A DNA stretch of 64,000 nucleotides from assembly GCA_963783085.1 (NCBI GenBank), contig CAWAMJ010000015.1, forward strand, positions 33,679 to 97,678. The letters run 5' to 3'. The stretch is from CAVYUC01 sp963783085 (lineage in GTDB: Bacteria > Bacteroidota > Bacteroidia > Bacteroidales > Prolixibacteraceae). The position numbers and the translations under genes were made by a program. Position 1 is the first letter of the stretch, and the number at the start of each line of letters is the position of its first letter. The notes under the pieces are model-generated. The model was not told the DNA's origin. It searched no databases and was given only the letters and a program-made list of their open reading frames with translations. Of this stretch, positions 8,127 to 17,521 are shown piece by piece.

Positions 8127-9149
8127 TTATCTTATCAGGAATGAAAAATTATCTACATTTTTCAAAGCAATTCCGGTACCACGAACCACTGCCCTAAGCG
8201 GATCTTCAGCGATATGGAACGGAATGCCGATTTTATCAGTAAGTCTTTTGTCGAGACCCTTTAGCAACGCGCCGCCACCAGCCAGCCAGATTCCTTTGGC
8301 AACAATATCGGCATACAATTCGGGCGGGGTTTGTTCGAGGGCGCTTAAAACCGCGGTTTCTATTTTTGCGATGGTTTTTTCAAGACAATGTGCAACTTCC
8401 TGATACGAAACCGGCACTTCAATGGGCAGGGCGGTCATTTGGTTTGGCCCTTGCACTACGTAATCCTGCGGTGGGTCTTTCAATTGTGAAAGCGCCGAAC
8501 CCACATGGATTTTTATCTCTTCTGCTGTTCGCTCGCCAATTTTTATGTTATGCTGATGCCGCATGTATTCCATGATATCGGCAGTGAGATCGTCACCTGC
8601 AATACGAATTGATTTATTGGTTACAATCCCGCCCAGCGAAATAACAGCAATTTCAGTAGTTCCACCGCCGATGTCGACCACCATATTTCCTTCGGGGGCC
8701 TCCACATCAAGGCCTATCCCAATGGCTGCGGCAAGTGGTTCGTAAATCATATAAACCTCCCGTCCGCCGGCATGTTCCGCCGAATCGCGAACGGCCCGGA
8801 TTTCAACTTCCGTACTTCCCGATGGAATGCAAACTACCATTTTCAATGCCGGGGCAAATAAACGTGGTTTGGTGTTTATCATTTTAATCATGCCCCTAAT
8901 CATCTGTTCGGCGGCGTTAAAATCGGCAATTACGCCATCGCGCAGCGGCCTGATGGTTTTCAGGTTGGCATGTGTTTTCCCCTGCATCTGCCGCGCTTTT
9001 TCACCAATTGCCACCATCTTTTCCGACTTCAAATCGATGGCCACAATCGATGGTTCGTCAACTACTATTTTATCGTTGTGGATTATTATTGTATTGGCCG
9101 TTCCAAGGTCAATTGCAATTTCCTGAGTTAAAAATGAAAATAATCCCAT
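8127..9149 (-). CDS. mreB: Rod shape-determining actin homologue MreB
   Basis: A 340-residue actin-like ATPase that polymerises under the inner membrane and positions the elongation machinery. Phosphate-binding loops are evident: DLGTANT near the N-terminus, VVDIGGGTTEIAV in the middle and LAGGGALLKG near the C-terminus. The N-terminal MGLFSF residues resemble the membrane-anchoring amphipathic start of MreB. It lies 36 bp downstream of purH on the same strand, with no terminator visible, so it is probably co-transcribed with purH. Confidence 0.97.
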   Translation of the reverse strand: MGLFSFLTQEIAIDLGTANTIIIHNDKIVVDEPSIVAIDLKSEKMVAIGEKARQMQGKTHANLKTIRPLRDGVIADFNAAEQMIRGMIKMINTKPRLFAPALKMVVCIPSGSTEVEIRAVRDSAEHAGGREVYMIYEPLAAAIGIGLDVEAPEGNMVVDIGGGTTEIAVISLGGIVTNKSIRIAGDDLTADIMEYMRHQHNIKIGERTAEEIKIHVGSALSQLKDPPQDYVVQGPNQMTALPIEVPVSYQEVAHCLEKTIAKIETAVLSALEQTPPELYADIVAKGIWLAGGGALLKGLDKRLTDKIGIPFHIAEDPLRAVVRGTGIALKNVDNFSFLIR

Positions 9150-9185
9150 ATTTTTTACAAAAAAAGTTGTGTTACAAAATATTTG

Positions 9186-10775
9186 TTAGTGTTTAAAATG
9201 TCTTCTTCCCGTAAAAAGCATCGCGATGCCAAATTCGTTGCAGGCTTCAATCACTTCTTCGTCGCGAATGCTGCCACCCGGCTCTACAATGTATTTTACT
9301 CCGTATTCGTTTGCTGCTTCAATACTGTCGCGGAATGGAAAAAATGCGTCGGAAATCAAAACAGAATCCTCAATTTTCAATCCTTCTTTCATTTCGAAGC
9401 GCGGCATGGTTAGTTGCCGGAGGCTGTCGAGCCTGTTAGGCTGCCCCATTCCTGTCCCGGTTAACCAAAATGAACCGTTTTTATTTTCGGTTACAACAGC
9501 TATTGCATTACTTTTTAAATGTTTACAAGCCGTAATACCAAATTTGGCGAGGTTCATTTTGGAGGTATCGAATTCCGCTTTGGTTACGTTTTCGAATTGA
9601 GTATCCACACCTTCGTCTTCATCCTGCACCAGCATTCCCCCGCTGATCGAACGATATAATTTTTCTTTTGTTATCTCATTTTTAACCGGAATTACAAGCA
9701 CACGTAAGTTTTTTTTCTTGCTGAAAACTTCTAAAGCTTCGTCGGTAAATTCGGGGGCGATGATAATTTCCACAAATTTTTTCCCGAACCACTCAGCAGC
9801 TTCTTTTGTGACGGCAGAAGTAAAACAAATAATGCTTCCGAAGGCGCTGATTGGATCGCCGGCCCAGGCCAATTCAAGTGATTCCAGGGTGTTTCCGGTC
9901 ACAGCTAACCCGCAGGGGTTTAAATGTTTGACCACCGCAACTGCCACTTTATTTTCGATGTGCGAAACCGAATGAAACGCATCGCTGGCTGCTTTCCAGG
10001 CCGCATCGGCGTCGAGCATATTGTTGTATGAAAGTGCTTTGCCCTGCAGCACTTCGGCATCGGCAAGCGTGTGTTCGGCAGGTGAATTTTTACACTTGTA
10101 AAATGTAGCTTCCTGGTGTGGGTTTTCGCCGTAACGCAGCACTTGTCCGTTATTTAAACTAATTCGTTCTTCTGCATTTTCACCCTGATTGAAATAATCA
10201 AAAATGGCAGCATCGTAATGGGAAGAAACGCCAAAAGCTTTTGTTGCAAACAATTTTCGATCCTCAAGCGAAAATTCGCCGCTTTTCTCGTTCAGCAAAT
10301 TCAGCAGTGGCCCATATTCTTTTTGGGAGGGAACGATAACCACGTCCCTGAAATTTTTTGCCGCGGCGCGGATGAGCGAAATTCCGCCGATATCGATTTT
10401 TTCGATAATCTCCTGTTCCGACGCTCCGGAAGCCACTGTATCTTCAAATGGGTATAAATCAACAATCACAAGATCAATTTCCGGGATATCGTATTCGGTG
10501 AGCTGGCTGACGTCGCCCTGGTTTTCGCGCCTCGAGAGGATGCCGCCAAAAACTTTCGGATGCAGGGTTTTTACCCGGCCTCCCAAAATCGATGGATAAC
10601 CGGTAAGGCTTTCAACAGAAGTAACTTCAACACCAAGCGATTCGATAAAACTTTTTGTGCCTCCGGTACTTAGAATATTTACATTTAATTCGTTTAACCG
10701 ATGAATAATCCGATCGAGGTTTTCTTTATGATAGACTGAAACCAAAGCAGTCTTAATTTTTTTATTATCAGCCAT
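9186..10775 (-). CDS. purH: Bifunctional AICAR formyltransferase / IMP cyclohydrolase
   Basis: A 529-residue PurH, catalysing the last two steps of IMP synthesis. The N-terminal MGS-like cyclohydrolase domain shows STGGTKSFIE, GGRVKTLHPKVFGG and IVDLYPF. The AICAR transformylase domain contains the RYGENPHQ segment and the KHLNPCG substrate loop, with SDAFFPF and PGGSIRDEEVI toward the end. The gene heads the transcript that continues into mreBCD-mrdA-rodA, which couples purine and cell-wall genes in one putative operon. Its promoter is immediately upstream. Confidence 0.97.
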   Translation of the reverse strand: MADNKKIKTALVSVYHKENLDRIIHRLNELNVNILSTGGTKSFIESLGVEVTSVESLTGYPSILGGRVKTLHPKVFGGILSRRENQGDVSQLTEYDIPEIDLVIVDLYPFEDTVASGASEQEIIEKIDIGGISLIRAAAKNFRDVVIVPSQKEYGPLLNLLNEKSGEFSLEDRKLFATKAFGVSSHYDAAIFDYFNQGENAEERISLNNGQVLRYGENPHQEATFYKCKNSPAEHTLADAEVLQGKALSYNNMLDADAAWKAASDAFHSVSHIENKVAVAVVKHLNPCGLAVTGNTLESLELAWAGDPISAFGSIICFTSAVTKEAAEWFGKKFVEIIIAPEFTDEALEVFSKKKNLRVLVIPVKNEITKEKLYRSISGGMLVQDEDEGVDTQFENVTKAEFDTSKMNLAKFGITACKHLKSNAIAVVTENKNGSFWLTGTGMGQPNRLDSLRQLTMPRFEMKEGLKIEDSVLISDAFFPFRDSIEAANEYGVKYIVEPGGSIRDEEVIEACNEFGIAMLFTGRRHFKH

Positions 10776-10800
10776 TTATTCCGTTTTTCCAATTCGTTTG

Positions 10801-10808
10801 CAAAGATA
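10801..10808 (-). promoter_or_regulatory. -7 box upstream of purH
   Basis: TATCTTTG on the minus strand matches TAnnTTTG and lies 26 nt before the purH ATG. No TTG is seen at 19-21 nt, so only the -7 element is supported. It is the only clear promoter for the whole purH-rodA gene run. Confidence 0.5.
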
Positions 10809-11025
10809 AAAAAACCAATGAAAATCTTGTTAAAAAAGCTTGAGATAAGAAATTTTTTTGGTTGTCCGTTCTCAAGCTTAACAAGCTATTCAAGTTGAAA
10901 GTTGTAATCAGCAGCTTAAATTTAACACTAATTATCTGAACCAAATCAACGAATGGTTACAAAGTTTGAAACAGAAACAAAAATAGGTAGCAGAACAATT
11001 CCTATCTTTACGAAAAATATTTGCA

Positions 11026-12279
11026 ATGCTTCTAATCAGGCTGGTCATCGAAAGTTTCAGTTTTGCTTTTAATTCGTTACGGGCGAACAAATTACGCACA
11101 ATACTTTCGCTACTGGGAATCACCATCGGAATATTTGCAATCATTTCTGTTTTTACGGTCATCGACTCATTGGAGAGGTTCATCCGCGAAAGCCTTAATT
11201 CGCTGGGCACCAATATGGTTTATGTTCAAAAGTGGCCATGGGCGCCCCCCGAAGGAGAGACCGAATATCCCTGGTGGAAATACATGAACCGCCCCGTTCC
11301 AACGATGGAAGAAACGGAAGATCTGCTGCGAAACAGCCGGACAGTCCAGGGCGCGGCATTTCTGTTTGGTTTTTCCAGGACGGTTGAATTCGGCAGTAAT
11401 AATATGGAAAATGTGACGGTGATGGCCACCTCTTACGATTTGCTCGATGTGTGGAACCTGAAGCTGGCGCAGGGGAGGTATTTTACGGAAAGAGAAATGC
11501 GCTCAGGAGCTCCGGTTACGGTCATCGGTTCAGAAATTGCAGACAAGCTGTTTGGAACTGTAAATCCGGTTGGTAAAACCATTAAAATCCAGGGGCAGCG
11601 TTTACTGGTAATTGGCGAGTACGAAAAAATGGGACAGGACATGTTCGGTACCAGCATGGATAAAAACATCCACATCAGTGCGATCAAAGCATTTTACATG
11701 GTTGACGTGCGCAACCAGGACCAGGGGCAAACCATTTGCGTAAAAGCCAAACCTAACGTTGGCGACGACCGGTTTGAAGCCGAACTGGTTTCCATGATGC
11801 GAAGTATCCGCCGGTTAAAACCGATGGAAGAAAACGATTTCGCGTTGAACAAAGTCAGCATTATCTCCAATCAGTTCGATCAGTTTTTTGTTGTATTTAA
11901 TATGGCCGGCTGGATTATCGGCGGTTTTTCAATTTTGGTGGGAGGCTTTGGAATTGCAAACATAATGTTTGTTTCGGTTAAGGAAAGAACACGGATCATC
12001 GGCATACAAAAATCGTTGGGGGCCAAGCGCTATTTCATTCTGCTGCAATTTATTTTCGAAGCGATTGTTTTATCGGTGATCGGCGGTATTATCGGATTGT
12101 TTATCATTTACCTGGGAACACTGGTGGTAAATTATATGACTGAATTTACCATTGTATTAACCGCCGGAAATATTGTTACCGGACTGATGATTTCGAGCGT
12201 CATCGGTTTTATTGCCGGGTTCATGCCCGCCCGGGCGGCTGCCCGGCTCGATCCGGTACTTGCTATGAATGCCGTTTAA
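11026..12279 (+). CDS. MacB/FtsX-type ABC transporter permease
   Basis: A 417-residue inner-membrane permease with the MacB topology: one N-terminal helix (about residues 24-46), a large periplasmic MacB_PCD domain (about 47-280), and three C-terminal helices forming the FtsX domain. Family residues include NKLRTILSLLGITIG at the N-terminus and the ERTRIIGIQKSLGAKR coupling loop before the last helices. Such permeases pair with a LolD-like ATPase and move lipoproteins or peptides by mechanotransmission. No ATPase gene is adjacent, so its partner must be elsewhere. The substrate is unknown. Confidence 0.88.
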   Translation: MLLIRLVIESFSFAFNSLRANKLRTILSLLGITIGIFAIISVFTVIDSLERFIRESLNSLGTNMVYVQKWPWAPPEGETEYPWWKYMNRPVPTMEETEDLLRNSRTVQGAAFLFGFSRTVEFGSNNMENVTVMATSYDLLDVWNLKLAQGRYFTEREMRSGAPVTVIGSEIADKLFGTVNPVGKTIKIQGQRLLVIGEYEKMGQDMFGTSMDKNIHISAIKAFYMVDVRNQDQGQTICVKAKPNVGDDRFEAELVSMMRSIRRLKPMEENDFALNKVSIISNQFDQFFVVFNMAGWIIGGFSILVGGFGIANIMFVSVKERTRIIGIQKSLGAKRYFILLQFIFEAIVLSVIGGIIGLFIIYLGTLVVNYMTEFTIVLTAGNIVTGLMISSVIGFIAGFMPARAAARLDPVLAMNAV

Positions 12280-12608
12280 ACCATTTCCGGGTTGGTTGTC
12301 ATTAAATAATTAATTTTCAACGTCGTTTTACAATTCCTGCACTGACGTTGTCAGGTGCCGGGCATGCTGACAAGTCGTGACGGTGGCCGCGTAACCTGTC
12401 GACATCCGCAGGATTTGACAGCGTTAAACGAGGGACAAAACTGTCGTTCGTAAAATAAAAACACAACATGCAACCAATTTTGAGTCCACTCCGAAAAGTC
12501 AAAAACCCCTAAATCCCCTCAAGTGGACATGATAAAAGTGACATCGTACTGACCAATTATTGCAGTATTTGGTCATTATAATATTTAAAACTACTTTTGA
12601 AATAAAAA
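12280..12608. other. Spacer before the AAA/DUF4143 gene with repeat fragment and palindrome
   Basis: No gene is visible. It holds a fragment of a common Bacteroidetes intergenic repeat (CCCCTAAATCCCCTCAAG, 12508-12525). An inverted repeat TGACCAA...TTGGTCA (about 12549-12574) lies some 35 nt before the ATG at 12609 and could be an operator. GC content drops sharply toward the gene. Confidence 0.4.
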
Positions 12609-13724
12609 ATGTTTACAAGAACAATAGAAAATACCATAAAAGAGAAATTCAATAGCGGGAAAGCTATTATTGTGGTTGGTGCGCGACAAGTAGGAAAAAC
12701 CACACTTTTAAAAGAAATTTTGAAAGACAAAGAATATTTGTTTTTAGATGCAGATGACCCATCGACAAGAAGCCTTCTACAAAATCCAACAACAGAGCAA
12801 ATCAAAACAATTCTGGGAGAATATAAATATGTTTTTCTCGATGAAGCGCAAAGAATTCCCGGGATAGGATTAACCCTAAAAATAATTACAGACCAATTCA
12901 AAGAAGTTCAATTATTTGTAAATGGTTCTTCATCTTTTGATTTAGGAAATGTACTTAATGAACCGTTAACAGGCAGAAAGTGGGAATATGAGTTATTTCC
13001 AATTTCATGGGAGGAATACGAAAATAAAATTGGATTTATAAAAGCAGAGCAGCAAATTGAAAACAGATTATTGTATGGATTTTATCCGGAAGTAATAAAT
13101 AATCAAGGCAAAGAACGAGAAACTCTAAAAAATCTCGTAGCCAGCTATTTATACAGAGACATCCTGGCATTTTCAGATATTAGAAAACCTGATGTTCTCG
13201 ACCAACTATTGCAAGCTTTAGCTTTACAGATGGGAAGTGAGGTTAATTACAATGAATTATCTCAACTCATAGGAGTTAATAAAATTACCACACAAAATTA
13301 CATTGATATTTTAGAAAAGGGCTACATCGTTTTTCGTCTTAATAGCTTTAGTAGAAACTTAAGAAATGAAATTAAGCAAAATCGTAAAATTTACTTTTAT
13401 GATAATGGCATCCGAAATATGATTATTGGTGACTTTAAGCCCTTAAACCTAAGGCTTGACAAAGGAGCTTTATGGGAAAACTTTCTTGTGTCTGAAAGAC
13501 TAAAACAAAATATTTACAAAGACACATTTGCGAGAATGTATTTTTGGAGAACACAGCAACAGCAGGAAATTGATTTTGTAGAAGAGAAAGAAGGAGAAAT
13601 TACTGCATTTGAGTTTAAGTGGAAAGACAAAAAAACAAAATTTCCTCAGAAATTCTTAGATGCCTATAATGCAAATGGATTTGTAATCGACAGGAATAAT
13701 TTTAGAAAATTCATTAAAATATAA
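12609..13724 (+). CDS. AAA_14 / DUF4143 ATP-binding protein
   Basis: A 371-residue protein with an N-terminal AAA domain and a C-terminal DUF4143, whose fold resembles restriction-type nucleases. Walker A is GARQVGKTT (about residues 26-34) and Walker B is YVFLDEAQR. The arginine-rich sensor region GSSSFDL follows. The C-terminal WRTQQQQEIDFVEEKEGEITAFEFKW has the E-x-D-F-V...E-x-K arrangement of DUF4143. Members are widespread, often mobile, and without an established function. The gene is markedly more AT-rich than the flanking macB-like and rimK regions and is bordered by palindromic repeats, which suggests transfer. Confidence 0.85.
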   Translation: MFTRTIENTIKEKFNSGKAIIVVGARQVGKTTLLKEILKDKEYLFLDADDPSTRSLLQNPTTEQIKTILGEYKYVFLDEAQRIPGIGLTLKIITDQFKEVQLFVNGSSSFDLGNVLNEPLTGRKWEYELFPISWEEYENKIGFIKAEQQIENRLLYGFYPEVINNQGKERETLKNLVASYLYRDILAFSDIRKPDVLDQLLQALALQMGSEVNYNELSQLIGVNKITTQNYIDILEKGYIVFRLNSFSRNLRNEIKQNRKIYFYDNGIRNMIIGDFKPLNLRLDKGALWENFLVSERLKQNIYKDTFARMYFWRTQQQQEIDFVEEKEGEITAFEFKWKDKKTKFPQKFLDAYNANGFVIDRNNFRKFIKI

Positions 13725-14206
13725 AAATGCCAAGGCGCCGCTGCCGCGGCTCTATAATCCATTTCTTGTTTTGCAAAAGCAAAAATTAGTTGAAGACACA
13801 AATTTGAGATTTCCCTCTCTCGCTGGCGCACATTTGCAATATGTGCCTGAAAAACCCTATGCTACCGCACGATTTCATCGTGTGGTTTGATAGTTTACAA
13901 ACAAAGCAATAGTGGCGCCTGTTCCAAAACATCAAACTTCGAAGTTACCTTTTTTGCAATTTTAGAATTTATAAATAGAAATAACCTAATTCCCGCATTA
14001 AATTACAAAACCAAAAGCAGCAACGCATGCAATCATTTCTTAAAGCCATCTAAATAAAACCCAATGATACTAACCTTTAAAAACCGAATGGTATGATACA
14101 CAGCCTGTAACCAAAATTTGCCAATAGTTTGGCAACGAAAATTTACCGTGTTTGACACCCGGTAATTTATCACCGTAATTCACTAATCAAAATAAACATA
14201 TCAAAA
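13725..14206. repeat. Spacer with palindromic repeat elements
   Basis: About 480 bp without a gene. It contains the inverted repeats GCACAT-ttgcaat-ATGTGC (13828-13846), CCGCACGA-tttca-TCGTGTGG (13865-13885, one G-T pair) and TTGCCA-atagt-TGGCAA (14118-14134). The first two lie 18 bp apart and look like the imperfect palindromes often left by small transposable or REP-like elements. No transposase is present. The last hairpin is about 70 bp before the next ATG. Confidence 0.45.
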
Positions 14207-14860
14207 ATGAAAATTATAATAATTGTTCTTCTATTGTTTTCCGCATTTCAACTTCAGGCTCAGGAAATCAAAAATAATGCACAGGAAAAAAAGCAAAGTA
14301 TTGGGCTAAATGCAATACTGTCTCATTATATGAAACCCGCAGGTTCTAACCTTGGATTGGAACATGGTTATTACTTTTATCCCATTGACCCGGGGTTAGA
14401 GGTATTATACAAACGAAAACTTGATAATAAGCTTGTTTTTGGTTTTGGAATCAATTATCAATTAGGGAGGAATGCATCTAATGTAAGTGGTCCCCGTCGA
14501 TTCAAATTCCACGAATTTAGTGTTCCAGTTATTCTGCAAAAGGAATTAAACCTTAACGGTAAGAATTGGTATTTAACCGCTGGCATATATGGTGGAAAAA
14601 TAATGAAGGTTATTGCAGAACATCCAGATAAATATTGGGAATGGCGAGAATGGAGTGATTACAACACCCTTGAATTTTACAGCGATGATGAAATATTTAT
14701 GGATATCTATTTGGATGTTCAGAAAGAAATTTTTTCGTGGCAAAACAGCAGATTATTGGTTTCACCATATACCAGCTTTAGAATTAATTCATCATGGTTG
14801 ACTAATTATCAAAGAAATATACATTATGGCTTAAAAATAAATTACGAACTTAAAGTTTAA
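14207..14860 (+). CDS. Secreted or outer-membrane beta-barrel-like hypothetical protein
   Basis: 217 residues beginning with a Sec signal peptide (MKIIIIVLLLFSAFQLQAQ, cleavage likely after QAQ). The mature part alternates hydrophobic and polar residues, with Tyr/Trp-rich strands and turns such as YKRKLDNKLVFGFGINYQLG, and it ends in INYELKV. That pattern suggests an eight- or ten-strand outer-membrane barrel. I do not recognise a named family. It is 4 bp upstream of the broken T9SS cargo gene, so the two form a short operon in an AT-rich islet. Confidence 0.7.
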   Translation: MKIIIIVLLLFSAFQLQAQEIKNNAQEKKQSIGLNAILSHYMKPAGSNLGLEHGYYFYPIDPGLEVLYKRKLDNKLVFGFGINYQLGRNASNVSGPRRFKFHEFSVPVILQKELNLNGKNWYLTAGIYGGKIMKVIAEHPDKYWEWREWSDYNTLEFYSDDEIFMDIYLDVQKEIFSWQNSRLLVSPYTSFRINSSWLTNYQRNIHYGLKINYELKV

Positions 14861-14864
14861 TATA

Positions 14865-15472
14865 ATGAAAACACGATTCATAATAATAATTGTTGCTCTT
14901 TTTTTTAGCGGCAAATCTAAAGTAATTGGACAGGCATATCCAAGGAATGCAAATCCCAATTATATATGGACAGTACTCGAAGAGAATTTTACTGGCAACG
15001 GACTTGATCGTAATATTTGGAAAGTCTCGGGGTTTATAAAAGATGATAATCTATATAAATTTGTTGATAGTCCAACAACTGTTAACTTAAATCAAACATA
15101 TATACCAATTCGTCTCCGGGAGGACCGATATCGGTAAATGCCAGTACTTGTTGTAATAACAATGTTAATATTATTTCCGATTATATGGGTTCAAGCTATA
15201 ATTGCGGATATTATTATATGACTTTTACACCAAACCCATCGGTAAGTGAAACTACTCTTACACTTGAACCAGGTTCAGAGGATATAATGGTTGATGAAAG
15301 CCAGGAATGGGATTTGGAAATTTACGACCAAAACCAAATGCTTAAAGAGAAAAAAATAAAGTTGAAAGGGAAAGCATGCAAGATTAAAACAGCAGGATGG
15401 AAAAGCGGAGTTTACTTTGTACGCGCTTCTTATGGAAAAGAAACCATCTTTGGAAAACTTCAGGTTAAATGA
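14865..15472 (+). pseudogene. Frameshifted secreted protein with T9SS type A sorting domain
   Basis: The first frame (14865-15137) encodes a signal peptide and a segment EENFTGNGLDRNIWKVSG, which resembles the N-terminus of glycoside hydrolase 16-like or laminin-G-like domains. It then ends at a TAA. A second frame is open from about 15086 to 15472 and encodes a Cys/Asn-rich stretch (ASTCCNNNVNII) plus a clear T9SS C-terminal sorting domain: FTPNPSV, ETTLTL, IYDQNQ, GVYFVRASYGKE, ending LQVK. The two frames overlap between 15086 and 15137, so one shift would join them into a protein of about 200 aa. Either the gene is a deletion remnant of a larger enzyme or it is a small cargo protein with an indel. 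The offset differs in sign from the other frameshifts in the window. Confidence 0.7.
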
Positions 15473-15616
15473 TCATGTAAATTGCAGGAAGATATTGCCT
15501 TACGACAACACCCTCCTGCAACCTGCAGGACTAAATTGTTAGTAACAGGAAAATCGGCGCCTGTCAACGAGAAAATGCATTCAACGGTATTTTAAATAAA
15601 CAGCCCTTTGGGAAAT

Positions 15617-15652
15617 TCAAACCTTCAGGGTTTTTGAACCCTGAAGGTTTGA
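15617..15652. terminator. Bidirectional hairpin between convergent genes
   Basis: A perfect 16-bp inverted repeat, TCAAACCTTCAGGGTT with loop TTTG and its exact complement. It lies between the T9SS cargo gene (plus) and the AstE-like gene (minus). Near-identical CTTCAGGG...CCCTGAAG hairpins are common in Bacteroidetes spacers. It has no long T tract, so it may be a repeat element as much as a terminator. Confidence 0.6.
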
Positions 15653-15667
15653 TTCTTCGCATAAGTT

Positions 15668-16633
15668 TTAACTCAGCCCCAAATGCACCAGTGCATCTCC
15701 TTTGTAAACCACCGGGGCGTGGTTCAGCCCGATTATATAGCCGTCGGCGGGAATTTTCACCTTAAATTCATATTTTCCGTACGGATCGGAAATGGTTCCG
15801 ATTACCTGGCCCTTTTCTACTTTTGAACCGTCTTTTACATAAAAGCGAAACAACCCGCCCTGGCGTGCCCGAACCCAAACCGATTCGTTTACAACGATGG
15901 ATGGCGCAAAGTTGTACTCTTCCAACTCCTTCGAAAAATCGCGCATGCCGAGGCGGTGCATTACCCGGAGCGTTCCGGAAATACCCCGCTGAGTAATCCG
16001 GTGGTTAAAATCGTGCGATTTCCCGCCTTCGAACAACAGCACTTTTTTACCTGCGACAGTAGCTGCTTCGCGAAACGATTTCTCGCGCTCTTTGGCAAAA
16101 ACAATGTACCGGGCATTAAAAACTTTGGCCAGTTCGAACAATTCGGGATGCCCTTTCGGAACGCGAATTTGCGAGGAATTGAACCGCCGCGCGCCTCCGG
16201 TGTGGTAATCAATACAGTAATCGACGTGCGGAATAATTTCATTCATTAAATGATGGGCAAAAATACTGGCCAGCGAACCTTTGTTCGACCCCGGGAACAT
16301 CCGGTTTAAATCTTTGCCGTCCGGAAACTCGCGGGTTTGATTAATGAAACCGAAAATATTCAACGTTGGAATAACAATCACAATTCCATTTTCAGGACGT
16401 GTGTACTTTTTGGCCAGCAATTCCCTGATGATTTCCACACCGTTTAGCTCGTCGCCGTGAATGCCGGCAATTAATAAAAGTACCGGTCCGTCGGCCTTTC
16501 CCCGTTCAACGATTACCGGAATTTCCAGTTTTGTGTAGGTATGCAACCGTGCCAAATCGAGGCTGAGCACTTCTTTTCGGCCGGGCAGAATTTCTTCTCC
16601 GAGAATCGAAATTGATTTTCTTTTTTCCCTCAT
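15668..16633 (-). CDS. Succinylglutamate desuccinylase/aspartoacylase-family amidohydrolase
   Basis: A 321-residue protein of the M14-like AstE/AspA family of zinc amidohydrolases. The zinc ligands of the family are visible in GIHGDELNG (H and E) and in DYHTGG (H). The C-terminal ~80 residues form a biotinyl/lipoyl-like beta domain (VKDGSKVEKGQVIGTI) common in this subfamily. It lies 11 bp downstream of rimK and shares its strand. Together with the retropepsin-like gene this makes a ligase-peptidase-amidohydrolase set, suggesting that it removes what RimK adds, probably glutamate or a related N-acyl group. The substrate is inferred, not shown. Confidence 0.88.
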   Translation of the reverse strand: MREKRKSISILGEEILPGRKEVLSLDLARLHTYTKLEIPVIVERGKADGPVLLLIAGIHGDELNGVEIIRELLAKKYTRPENGIVIVIPTLNIFGFINQTREFPDGKDLNRMFPGSNKGSLASIFAHHLMNEIIPHVDYCIDYHTGGARRFNSSQIRVPKGHPELFELAKVFNARYIVFAKEREKSFREAATVAGKKVLLFEGGKSHDFNHRITQRGISGTLRVMHRLGMRDFSKELEEYNFAPSIVVNESVWVRARQGGLFRFYVKDGSKVEKGQVIGTISDPYGKYEFKVKIPADGYIIGLNHAPVVYKGDALVHLGLS

Positions 16634-16644
16634 GAACCTCCTTT

Positions 16645-17517
16645 TTAAACGTGGCGTTCCACAAAACGGATAATACTTTTGGCAATGTTCTTCCCAGTGG
16701 CTTTTTCAATTCCCTCCAATCCCGGAGAAGAATTTACTTCTAAAATCAGCGGCCCCTGATTCGACCGCAGCATATCGACACCGCAAATGCCAAGTCCCAT
16801 CACACGAGCGGCTTTTAACGCAGCATTTTCCTCCTCTTCCGTAAGTTCGACCACTTCGGCAGTCCCCCCGCGGTGCAGGTTTGAGCGGAATTCACCTTTT
16901 TTCGCCTGGCGTTTCATGGCGCCCACCACCACCCCGTCGACGACAAAGGCACGAATATCGGCGCCGCCGGCCTCTTTTACAAATTCCTGCACAATTACCC
17001 TCACTTTCAACCCGTTAAATGCTTCCAGCACCGATTCGGCAGCGTTGTTGGTTTCGGCCAAAACAACTCCCAGGCCTTGCGTTCCTTCCAATAATTTCAC
17101 TACGATGGGTGCGCCGCCGGCTTCCTGTATGATTTCTTTTACATTTTTCGAATAATTGGTAAAAACGGTTTTCGGCAACCCCAGCCCCGCCCTCGACAAA
17201 ATCTGCAGGCTCCTCAATTTATCGCGGGAGCGGACCAGCGCCTGCGATTCTACCGTGGAAAACACTTTCATCATTTCGAACTGGCGGACCACAGCAGTGC
17301 CGTAAAAGGTTACCGACGCGCCGATTCGCGGAATAACCGCATCGATGTTCGTGAGTTTTTTCCCTTTGTAAATAATTACCGGATTGCGCTTTTCAATCAC
17401 CAAATCGCATTTTGTATGGTCGATAATCAACATTTCATGTTTGCGTTGTTCGCCAATTTCAACAATCCTTTGGGTTGAATATAAATTGGTATTACGGGAT
17501 AATATGACTATTCTCAT
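16645..17517 (-). CDS. rimK: RimK-family ATP-grasp alpha-L-glutamate ligase
   Basis: A 290-residue ATP-grasp ligase close in length to E. coli RimK (300 aa), which adds glutamates to the C-terminus of ribosomal protein S6. It shows the RimK pre-ATP-grasp domain (IPRIGASVTFYG), the ATP-binding VVKLLEGTQGLGVVLAE loop, DIRAFVVDG, and the Mg-binding EVNSSPGLEGIE near the end. It is 4 bp downstream of the RimB-like gene and 11 bp upstream of the AstE-like gene, a conserved type of neighbourhood. Whether S6 or another acceptor is modified here is unknown. Confidence 0.93.
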   Translation of the reverse strand: MRIVILSRNTNLYSTQRIVEIGEQRKHEMLIIDHTKCDLVIEKRNPVIIYKGKKLTNIDAVIPRIGASVTFYGTAVVRQFEMMKVFSTVESQALVRSRDKLRSLQILSRAGLGLPKTVFTNYSKNVKEIIQEAGGAPIVVKLLEGTQGLGVVLAETNNAAESVLEAFNGLKVRVIVQEFVKEAGGADIRAFVVDGVVVGAMKRQAKKGEFRSNLHRGGTAEVVELTEEEENAALKAARVMGLGICGVDMLRSNQGPLILEVNSSPGLEGIEKATGKNIAKSIIRFVERHV

Positions 17518-17521
17518 CTGT

